45,110 nucleotides of DNA from Candidatus Neomicrothrix sp. UBA7388 (lineage in GTDB: Bacteria > Actinomycetota > Acidimicrobiia > Acidimicrobiales > Poriferisodalaceae). This document shows, piece after piece, positions 1-6,898 of the stretch; the first letter of the stretch is position 1, and the number at the start of each line of letters is the position of its first letter. Made by a program: the position numbers and the translations under genes. Below the pieces are notes generated by a model. The model searched no databases. It was not told where the DNA came from and saw only the letters and a list, made by a program, of their open reading frames with translations. Location: positions 1-45,110 of the forward strand of contig DKNM01000059.1 of assembly GCA_002470695.1 (NCBI GenBank), written 5' to 3'.

Positions 1-1898
1 TCGGCGTCGACGCGCTTTACGCTGCCATGGCGGGTAATTAACAAAATCGGTTCAACGCTTTCACCGAGCAAGCCAACAACTTTCTCGCCGCGACTTAAGG
101 AAAACATTTCGGTAACTGAAGCGCCGCGACTTCCTCGCACCATTTCGGGTACTTCTCGCGCTTTCACTGTCAAGATCCGACCGTGATCCGTGATCGCTGA
201 AATTTTTGCGAAGCTACTAGTTTCAATACTCCTTGAAATAACGTCATGGCGTCCGGGCTTGGCGTTGAATTCTTCGTCGGGAGCTCGCCGCCCCAAGAGA
301 CCGGATGTCGATAGCGTGACAAGGGTTTGCTGATCCGCGATCCCGTGCGGTAAATCAGGATCCTCTTCGGCCGGTGCGGCTTCGTCATTAATAACCACGA
401 GATCGCTTTGCCTCACAATGGCCGTTCTTCGATCGCACCCAAATTCGTCTATTAATCCCCGGAGTTCGTCCCGAACTAGGGCTCGCTGTTTTTTTTCTGA
501 GCTCAGAAGGCCTTGAAGGACTTTAATGAAGTCTTGAACTTCCGCTAGTTCAGCCCTGAGCTTGTCAACTTCTAAAGCCGTTAGGCGGCGCAGCTGCATG
601 TCGAGAATGTGGGTTGACTGAGTTTCACTCAAAGCGAGTTGCTCCATAAGCTCAGACTTCGCTTTAGCAGCGTCAGTCGAACCACGAATTATTGCTATGA
701 CCTTGTCGATATTGTCCAGAGCCAAAAGAAGACCCGTGAGGATATGTTCTCGTTCTTCCGCCTTATTCAAGCGGTATCGAGCTCGTCTAACTACAACAGT
801 CAAACGGTGATCTATAAAGTGCTGGCAGAGGGCGTAAAGCCCTAGCGTCGTGGGGACACCATCGACGAGCGCAACATTATTAATACCGAAGGTCTCTTCC
901 AACGGCGTGAGCCTATAGAGCTTTTCCAACAGCGAGTGCGGTCCTACTCCGGCCTTGCATTCGATCACGAGCCTGAGACCATGGTTGCGATCAGATAAGT
1001 CTGTTACTGCTGCGATACCTTCAAGTTTTCCGTTGTTGATAAGTTCACGAATTTTAGCTTGCACACGCTCGGGCCCTACAGCGAAAGGCAGTTCCGTCAC
1101 CACAATGCCTTGACGACGGGCAGTGATATTTTCTATTTCCGCACGTGCTCTAACGCGAATCGTGCCTCGGCCTGATTCGTAAGCCTCCCGTAGAGAGCCA
1201 TCGTCGACGACAATGCCTCCAGTGGGAAAGTCTGGACCCTTAACGAACTTCATCAAATCTTCGACAGTGGGCTTCGGTCGTCGTTTCGTCAACACGTGTT
1301 CGATTGCCTTACCTACCTCGACAAGATTATGAGGGGGCATATTGGTAGCCATGCCTACAGCGATGCCAGAAGCTCCGTTGATGAGCAGATTCGGTAAACC
1401 GGCAGGCAGGCAGGTTGGTTCTTCTCGTTCTCCATCGAAGTTTGCCGAAAAGTCGACTGTGTCCTCGTCTAGGTCAGCGACCATGGCCATCGCTGCTTCC
1501 GTTAGGCGCGCTTCGGTATAGCGGTAGGCAGCGGGCGGGTCATCGAGGCTTCCGAAATTTCCCTTCGGGTCGACAAACGGGACCGACATAGAAAATTGCT
1601 GACCCATGCGGACCATAGCTTCGTAAATTGCGCCATCTCCATGAGGATGGTATTTCCCCATAACCTCGCCAACCACCCCGGCAGACTTCCTGAAAGGCGT
1701 CGACGGACGTAGTCCGAGATCCGCCATAACGTAGAGGATGCGCCTTTGCACTGGCTTTAATCCGTCACGGACGTCAGGAATTGCCCGACTGGTGGTGACC
1801 GATAAGGCATACGGCATGAAGGAATCCCGCATTTCTTCGTCAACGGGAATCTCAACTATCTCTCGCGCAATCTGCTCTGGTGCCTTTGCTTTAACCAT
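1..1898 (-). CDS. Type IIA DNA topoisomerase subunit A (GyrA/ParC), 3' end cut off
   Basis: Breakage-reunion subunit of DNA gyrase or topoisomerase IV; the window keeps about 632 codons and the C-terminal beta-pinwheel end lies beyond the left edge. Seen directly: the ATG at 1898 preceded by AGGA, the helix-turn-helix segment [13 protein letters not shown] near residues 78-90, the catalytic tyrosine in [10 protein letters not shown], the tower/coiled-coil region, and pinwheel repeats of the type [14 protein letters not shown] and GSVKRVD near the truncated end. The residue before the catalytic RYTEARL is Tyr where GyrA usually has Met (AAMRYTE), so a second, ParC-type copy is possible. The partner B subunit is not in the window. 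Positions equivalent to the quinolone pocket are Gly and Glu rather than Ser/Ala and Asp. Family assignment is certain; gyrase versus topo IV is not. Confidence 0.93.
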   Translation of the reverse strand, partial: MVKAKAPEQIAREIVEIPVDEEMRDSFMPYALSVTTSRAIPDVRDGLKPVQRRILYVMADLGLRPSTPFRKSAGVVGEVMGKYHPHGDGAIYEAMVRMGQQFSMSVPFVDPKGNFGSLDDPPAAYRYTEARLTEAAMAMVADLDEDTVDFSANFDGEREEPTCLPAGLPNLLINGASGIAVGMATNMPPHNLVEVGKAIEHVLTKRRPKPTVEDLMKFVKGPDFPTGGIVVDDGSLREAYESGRGTIRVRARAEIENITARRQGIVVTELPFAVGPERVQAKIRELINNGKLEGIAAVTDLSDRNHGLRLVIECKAGVGPHSLLEKLYRLTPLEETFGINNVALVDGVPTTLGLYALCQHFIDHRLTVVVRRARYRLNKAEEREHILTGLLLALDNIDKVIAIIRGSTDAAKAKSELMEQLALSETQSTHILDMQLRRLTALEVDKLRAELAEVQDFIKVLQGLLSSEKKQRALVRDELRGLIDEFGCDRRTAIVRQSDLVVINDEAAPAEEDPDLPHGIADQQTLVTLSTSGLLGRRAPDEEFNAKPGRHDVISRSIETSSFAKISAITDHGRILTVKAREVPEMVRGSRGASVTEMFSLSRGEKVVGLLGESVEPILLITRHGSVKRVDA

Positions 1899-1960
1899 CG
1901 AATTCCTAGTTCTCAGCTTCTCTGAGCCGAGGGTAGGACGCAGAGGCAGAATTTGGGGTT

Positions 1961-1989
1961 TATTAAGACACAAAAAGGTCTTCGACCAA
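1961..1989 (-). promoter_or_regulatory. Putative promoter of the topoisomerase A gene
   Basis: On the minus strand TTGGTC (1989-1984) is followed after 17 bases by TTAATA (1966-1961), a fair sigma-70-type pair placed about 60 bases before the ATG at 1898. The leader also holds a 5-bp CTCAG/CTGAG hairpin. The rest of the 1899-2105 divergent gap shows no clear plus-strand promoter. This is pattern matching only. Confidence 0.4.
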
Positions 1990-2105
1990 AACGCACTACG
2001 GTCACTTGATTTCGGTAACGTATTTCTTTGTACCGAGGGACCAGCGAGGGGGCGATTACTCCCCTGCCGCCTCCCGCCCAACTAGCCGGAAAGCCCGGAG
2101 CAACA

Positions 2106-3623
2106 ATGAGCCGACGTATCGAGGTCGAACTGACAAGTCAGCGCGACGACGGAACCTGGACCTGGCGAGCCGCCGGCGCCAAACAACCCAAGGGAACATT
2201 GGATGGAGGGCTTCTCTATACCGGAGCCGCCATTGGAGACGTTTGCAGAGCTGAGGCGGACTTTGAGATTGACGGAATCTTCGTTACCGCCGTGCTTCCT
2301 CCGAAAGGCAGAAGCGGTCGCCCCGAAGACGAGCGCATCGAAATTAAGGGCGCCGAGCAAAAGTTTGAAGCCGTAACGACCCAACTCGCTAAGAAGGGAC
2401 GCTCACAAAAGCGCAAGGGTGGAAAAAGACGGGATTCGAAGAATCAGGATCGAGACAGCGATTCGAGGTCGCGTAGACCGCGCAAGGAAGGCGAGGATAG
2501 GCGGGGTCGTCAGTCCAAGCCAGAGAACAGTGAGCCTGCAAAGCCCAAACCCAAGAAACTTAAGCCTGGTCGCAAACATCGCAAAGAGTTCATAGATGCC
2601 CTGCCGGAAGAGCAGCGCGTTGTAGCTGACCAAGTGGCGCGTGGAGGTATAGCCGCTGTTCGCAAAGAAATTGAGACCCAAAATGCCAAAGCCACCGAGG
2701 AAGGCAATGAAGCAGTGCGTTCCGATGGCCTTATCGAATTGGCAGAATCATTACTTCCTCAACTGAAAGTCGCGGAGTGGCGTGACCGTGCAGATGCGGC
2801 ACTTTCAACAATCGACGAGGTTGATATTCGAGATCTACGAACGGTACTCGTTGCCGCCGAGGATTTCGCTCGCACGGATGAAAGTCGTGAACTGACCGAG
2901 GAGATAAGGAAAGGACTGGCCGTTCGCGTTGAAAAAGAGCAGTCGAAGTGGCAGGACGAGATTAGAACGGCTTTAAAGGAAGAGCGTGTTGTGCGCGCTC
3001 TACGGCTTAGTTCCCGTCCACCGAAGGCGGGAAGTCCGTTGCCCCCGGATATTGCGGAAACATTGACTAGCCAGGCTAGCGAGGCATTGGGAGGAGATGT
3101 TACTCAGCAACGGTTGGGCATTGTCTTGGAGGCGATCGCCTTCTCCCCCATCCGGCCATACATTGCGTTAGCTCAAATTCCAGCTGCACCCAACAAAGAA
3201 CTGCTGGAAGTGATCACAAAGGTAGCGGATCGGATCCCGGAAATAGCTAAACAATTTGGCATCGAACCTGTCGCCAAAACCCGAGGCAAACGGAAGGGCC
3301 GCAAGAAGCCACCACCGCCAAAGAGCGATTCAGAAACCGTAACGGAAAGCGCCGACAATGCACAGGAAGATCCGTCGGAATCTTCGGCCCCTGACTCATC
3401 AACGGTCGAATTGGAAGGCGCCGCGGATACCGACGCGCAAACCAGCGATGCTGAAGCTGTTGAGAGAGCACCAGAAGACCACGGCAGCACCCAGGAGGAC
3501 GAACAGCAGGAAGAGGCGTCAGAACCTTCAGCCATTGACTCGTCAGCTGCGGAAGTCGGGACAGCCGCCGAGATCGGTACACAACCGGACGATGAGGAAA
3601 CTGCGGAGCAAACGGAAATCTAG
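2106..3623 (+). CDS. Conserved hypothetical, highly charged (505 aa)
   Basis: Function unknown. The chosen ATG follows CGGAG (spacing about 7) and begins a compact N-terminal domain of about 80 residues that looks like a small beta barrel (IEVELTS, GALLYTG-like, IDGIFVTAVLPPKGR); an upstream in-frame ATG at 2028 adds only a Pro/Ala-rich stretch without a ribosome site. Residues about 95-155 are a Lys/Arg/Glu-rich linker. About 160-395 form a predicted helical domain starting KPGRKHRKEFIDALPEEQR and including RALRLSSRPPKAGSPLPPDI. The last about 100 residues are an acidic Ser/Glu/Asp tail without structure. The basic linker and barrel could bind nucleic acid, but that is inference. I believe similar proteins occur in other Acidimicrobiia, from memory rather than a search. 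Confidence 0.8.
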   Translation: MSRRIEVELTSQRDDGTWTWRAAGAKQPKGTLDGGLLYTGAAIGDVCRAEADFEIDGIFVTAVLPPKGRSGRPEDERIEIKGAEQKFEAVTTQLAKKGRSQKRKGGKRRDSKNQDRDSDSRSRRPRKEGEDRRGRQSKPENSEPAKPKPKKLKPGRKHRKEFIDALPEEQRVVADQVARGGIAAVRKEIETQNAKATEEGNEAVRSDGLIELAESLLPQLKVAEWRDRADAALSTIDEVDIRDLRTVLVAAEDFARTDESRELTEEIRKGLAVRVEKEQSKWQDEIRTALKEERVVRALRLSSRPPKAGSPLPPDIAETLTSQASEALGGDVTQQRLGIVLEAIAFSPIRPYIALAQIPAAPNKELLEVITKVADRIPEIAKQFGIEPVAKTRGKRKGRKKPPPPKSDSETVTESADNAQEDPSESSAPDSSTVELEGAADTDAQTSDAEAVERAPEDHGSTQEDEQQEEASEPSAIDSSAAEVGTAAEIGTQPDDEETAEQTEI

Positions 3624-3697
3624 AACTCAGGCTCGCTCAGCATTTGCTCCGAACGCCCCTTGATTGCCTTTGCAATGGCACGCTGAGCTACTTGGCG

Positions 3698-4105
3698 TCA
3701 AGCGCCAACGAACCCATGTTCCTGCAAAAATGGGGCGAGTCCGGGAGAAAGGTCTATCTCCTTGATCTGCGAGGGCAGAAAAAACCCGAGTTCTGTTGCG
3801 TCGTCTCCTGCGGTTGCAGCTTCGGGGTAGGCAACTGTCGCGCTGAAGTCGGCAATAATGTACAAATCGTTCCCTATTTTTCGATTAACCCACCCGAGTA
3901 GCGGCCCGCATGTAGCAGTTAGACCTGTCTCTTCAAGTACTTCCCTCTCAGCGGCTGCCTGCCAGCTTTCGCCCGAAATCAGGCGTCCTCCAGGAATCGA
4001 CCAACTCCCTCGATGGGGTTCGTTTGCTCTCTTGACTAGGAGAAGTCGCCCTTCGCTTAGGATCACGGCGCCCACGCAACAGATGGGGGGAGGCTGCACA
4101 GGCAA
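3698..4105 (-). CDS. Nudix hydrolase
   Basis: MutT/Nudix pyrophosphohydrolase of 135 residues, acting on a nucleoside diphosphate linked to an unknown group. The Nudix box is complete: GGRLISGESWQAAAEREV followed by LEETGLT, matching Gx5Ex7REUxEExGU with the metal-binding glutamates intact. The start is a TTG one base after the stop of the preceding acetyltransferase gene; an in-frame GTG two codons on is an alternative. It is the last gene of the minus-strand series and converges on the charged hypothetical gene. The substrate cannot be read from sequence. A 6-bp inverted repeat (TTGGCG/CGCCAA, 3692-3708) straddles its stop codon but has no T-run. Confidence 0.9.
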   Translation of the reverse strand: MPVQPPPICCVGAVILSEGRLLLVKRANEPHRGSWSIPGGRLISGESWQAAAEREVLEETGLTATCGPLLGWVNRKIGNDLYIIADFSATVAYPEAATAGDDATELGFFLPSQIKEIDLSPGLAPFLQEHGFVGA

Positions 4106-4106
4106 G

Positions 4107-4583
4107 CTAATTTTCTTCGAGCGAGTGATGAACGACTAAGAGCCGGGCTTTGAAGCCAAACGTTTCAAAAAAATTCTTAGTGTTGCGATTACCTGGTAAC
4201 GCCATTGAGTCAATTCCGACGCATTTCCGGGCCTGACACCACTCAATTACATGCGCTATCAGCGCCTCTCCGACACCGACTTCTCGCGCTTCAGGGTCGA
4301 CCCAAATCTGAGAGATACGGCCTAACACATCCCCGCTGCGGAGAAGCTCTACGCCAACTACGGCATACCCCACTGGCGCTTCGTCTATTAGACCGATAAT
4401 TACTTCTTGGTCAGGGTCATGCAACACGGCTTCAATGCTGGCTCTAAACGGCGGAGATGGCGTCTCGCGACGACTCCATATGCTTCCGCCCTTATTTTCT
4501 GCTTGTTCCGCAACCCCAAGTGCAACAAATCCTTCCAACAGATCCAGGTCAGCGCTAGTGCCGAGGCGGGTTGTTTCCTTCAC
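4107..4583 (-). CDS. GNAT-family N-acetyltransferase
   Basis: Acetyl-CoA dependent acetyltransferase of 158 residues. The acetyl-CoA binding motif A is clear at about residues 92-110: ISQIWVDPEAREVGVGEAL, fitting VxPxxRxxGxGxxL. It is followed by the C-terminal NRNTKNFFETFGFKAR segment typical of the fold (xAxxFYexxGF type). The ATG overlaps the stop of the ThyX-like gene in an ATGA, so translation is probably coupled. The acceptor substrate is unknown. Confidence 0.88.
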   Translation of the reverse strand: MKETTRLGTSADLDLLEGFVALGVAEQAENKGGSIWSRRETPSPPFRASIEAVLHDPDQEVIIGLIDEAPVGYAVVGVELLRSGDVLGRISQIWVDPEAREVGVGEALIAHVIEWCQARKCVGIDSMALPGNRNTKNFFETFGFKARLLVVHHSLEEN

Positions 4584-6247
4584 GAGTTGAAACGTTTCGC
4601 TTCGAGCACTTTTTCTGCCTCGAGGCGCCCATCTTCACCTGCGCTAAGGTCGATAAATTTGAACATTTGCGCGACAATCTCGTGCCCGGCACGATTCGCG
4701 ATTTGGTGATACATCTCCTGAGCAATGCGGCGATAGTTGGGGTGGCCCTGCGGTTGGCTTCGCAGCTCCAGCATATGCAGTGCTTCGCGTGCGTTAAACT
4801 GCATTACGTACCTCACGCGAAAGGCCATGGAGACGGCGTACGCCGCTTGCTCGGGATAGTCGGGCTCTAAGAGTTCGTAAAGGGCCTTGGAGCGTTCCAT
4901 TACACCGACGTACCGGTCGGTGAGACCAGCTGCTTGAATCGCTTCAGGCACCTCGTACCCATGGTCCGGAGACAAGGATTGCCATTCAATCGTGAGGAGC
5001 CGATGGCGTTGCATGTCCCTGAAGCCGCCATAGTCGCCCAGAATATCGAAGCGGTAGTCAAGTCGTTCCAATGCGCGCCCAGGCCTATGTCTACGATTAC
5101 CTCGTTCCCCAACGTAACGCTTGACAACCTCAAGTTTCTCGTCAGCGCTCATCTGATCAACAAGCGCTACTAGTTGCCGCTCTGAGGCTCGGCTGTAGGG
5201 ATAAAGCATTGCGGCCAGCATCTTTCGCTCACCTTCTGGGTCCCAGTCGATGAGTTCCACTTCGGAAACCACTTCCACTTCACTGCCCCGCTCAAGATCG
5301 GTGACGAAGCGTTTCATAGCAAGGTGGTTTTCTTCAAGGTACGCAGACCATGCGAGTCCTCGTTCCGGTACGTCTACCCGTCGGAGAAACGAGGGGATCA
5401 CTTTTCGTAACTCTTCTAGCATCAAATCTGCATAGGAGCGTGCTTCGGGCAGAGGGTGGGCGCGCATACGCAGCAACAAGGCCTCATAAGCTTGGCCCGT
5501 TCCATAGATGCCTACGTTTGACAGACTCGCTGCGGGCAACAAGCCACGCACTGCGTCAAACGCTTTAGCTCTTATCGTCTGCCGATACGCCAGGTCTCCT
5601 ATGTCCGCGCCTTGGGCATGCGCAGACCTATAAAACTCCTGCAGTAGCGGAACAAGCTCACCATATGTTTCGAAAATTCTGTCTAATTCGCCAACATACT
5701 TTGTTCCCAAGGGCGAGCTAAGCAGTTCGGGGTCTCTGTGGTATCTGTAGCGCCCGTCGATCCTCGTGTCATAACTGAGATAACGCGTCGACTGCTCTAG
5801 ATAGGACATAAGACGTCCCCACTCAAGAACTTTGGTTAATAAATTAGATGCCTGCTCACACGCCAGATGAACCCCGCCCAATTGAGCGACTGAGTCATCG
5901 CCGTACTCAACGAAGACCCGCTGATATAGCTCTTCTGCTTTTGAAAGCCCTACTGTTGCATCAATCGAGTGATCACCGGATACATCGAGATCCTCGACGA
6001 ATTCGTCGAGAAATAACCGCCTCAGACTTTTATGCGTGCGACTATAACGAGCAAAAAGGGCTCCCTTTACAACTTCGGGTAAGTTCACTAGCCCGAAAAC
6101 AGGCTTATCTAAGTTCGTAAAGTAGCGACGAAGAATGTCCTCCTCGTCTGCTGCGAATTGCTCTATTGCGTAATTGGTCACGGGTTGCAGTTGCTGATCG
6201 ATTAATTCATTGACCTCATATGAGGTTGAGTCTGATCGTAGGTCCAT
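4580..6247 (-). CDS. Tandem ThyX-like (flavin-dependent thymidylate synthase family) protein
   Basis: A 555-residue protein built from two ThyX-like halves, where ordinary ThyX is about 220-270 residues and tetrameric. The first half has EYGDDSVAQLGG (about 114-125) and the second part of the ThyX signature, as WGRLMSYLEQSTRY at 143-156, with the usual RHR replaced by WGR. The second half carries RHR at 414-416 (QRHRLLTIEWQSLS) but lacks the SxRY part. The canonical RHRxxSxNExSxRY motif is thus divided between the halves. Long homologues are often annotated as FAD-dependent thymidylate synthase; whether they make dTMP is unproven. It starts at an ATG with no clear Shine-Dalgarno, 36 bases after the YegS-like gene, and is translationally coupled to the GNAT gene. 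Confidence 0.85.
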   Translation of the reverse strand: MDLRSDSTSYEVNELIDQQLQPVTNYAIEQFAADEEDILRRYFTNLDKPVFGLVNLPEVVKGALFARYSRTHKSLRRLFLDEFVEDLDVSGDHSIDATVGLSKAEELYQRVFVEYGDDSVAQLGGVHLACEQASNLLTKVLEWGRLMSYLEQSTRYLSYDTRIDGRYRYHRDPELLSSPLGTKYVGELDRIFETYGELVPLLQEFYRSAHAQGADIGDLAYRQTIRAKAFDAVRGLLPAASLSNVGIYGTGQAYEALLLRMRAHPLPEARSYADLMLEELRKVIPSFLRRVDVPERGLAWSAYLEENHLAMKRFVTDLERGSEVEVVSEVELIDWDPEGERKMLAAMLYPYSRASERQLVALVDQMSADEKLEVVKRYVGERGNRRHRPGRALERLDYRFDILGDYGGFRDMQRHRLLTIEWQSLSPDHGYEVPEAIQAAGLTDRYVGVMERSKALYELLEPDYPEQAAYAVSMAFRVRYVMQFNAREALHMLELRSQPQGHPNYRRIAQEMYHQIANRAGHEIVAQMFKFIDLSAGEDGRLEAEKVLEAKRFNS

Positions 6248-6283
6248 CCGGTGTCAGATTCACGGACCCTCATGAGGTATCTC

Positions 6284-6898
6284 TCAATAGATGATTGATA
6301 GGGCGTCCGGGACAACAGACAGGGATACGCTCCGATGCTTACCTTCATCTACGCCGTCTAGCAACACACGACGAGGTTTATGGAATTCTAACTCAAGCTG
6401 CTGGATCCTTCGTGTGTCTAGATTGGAGTTAGGCAGGTGATTGCCCATGGGAAGTCGACGGCGCGCGAGAATCCGTTGTCTTAGTCGTAAATTTCCGGCG
6501 ATTAGGTCGAGCCATCCATCATTTGGGTGAGCTCGCGGGGCAACTCTCCATGCTTTTCTCCATTCGGCATTCATCACTGCTGCAATATTGCCGAACCACC
6601 ACCCTTCGAGGAACACGGCATGGGCGAAGGCTGCACAACGTGCCTCAGGCAGCCGCAAATCTATTAAATCCATGTTTACACGCCGAACAGGACCGTTCTT
6701 TAGTCGCTCTGTGCCCCCCGGTGGAGATCCCAGCGTTTTCCAAATATCGCCGCCCAGAAGCCCTACGGTCGGAATGGGGAGACTTTGCCGCCAGGCCTCT
6801 TCAACGACCTCTCGCACCTCCCGATCGCTCTTGGCTAGAAGGTCGGGGCGGAGGCACTCAAATTCTTGACCCCACTCCTTTCCTTTTTCAATCGTCAT
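6284..6898 (-). CDS. YegS/diacylglycerol-kinase-like C-terminal domain protein
   Basis: About 204 residues resembling the C-terminal beta-sandwich half of the YegS/DAGK/sphingosine-kinase fold. Visible marks are the VMNAEW and PRAHPNDGWLDLI stretch, then GNHLPNSNLDTRR, and the end LLDGVDEGKHRSVSLSVVPDAL, which mirrors the DGE and P-(D/H)AL ending of lipid kinases. The ATP-binding N-terminal half with GGDGT is absent, so lipid kinase activity is doubtful. I prefer the ATG at 6898, which overlaps the helicase stop by 11 bases; the reading frame continues upstream to 6925. There is no sign of a frameshifted remnant of the missing half, since the helicase lies directly upstream. Similar short forms may be normal in Acidimicrobiia (recollection). 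Confidence 0.7.
   Translation of the reverse strand: MTIEKGKEWGQEFECLRPDLLAKSDREVREVVEEAWRQSLPIPTVGLLGGDIWKTLGSPPGGTERLKNGPVRRVNMDLIDLRLPEARCAAFAHAVFLEGWWFGNIAAVMNAEWRKAWRVAPRAHPNDGWLDLIAGNLRLRQRILARRRLPMGNHLPNSNLDTRRIQQLELEFHKPRRVLLDGVDEGKHRSVSLSVVPDALSIIY

Noticed and set aside
2047..2065. AGGGG/CCCCT hairpin in the leader of the charged protein gene
   Set aside because: Only five base pairs with a nine-base loop; could be chance in a GC-rich leader.
2028..2105. Upstream in-frame start for the charged hypothetical protein
   Set aside because: No ribosome site; the added residues are Pro/Ala/Gly-rich and unlike the compact domain starting at 2106.
3173..3582. Long minus-strand open frames opposite the hypothetical gene
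   Set aside because: They mirror the low-complexity acidic tail and linker (Ser-rich antisense) with no ribosome site or family signal.
3634..3708. Possible bidirectional terminator between convergent genes (CTCAGC/GCTGAG, ATTGC/GCAAT and TTGGCG/CGCCAA pairs)
   Set aside because: Stems are short and none is followed by a T-run on either strand.
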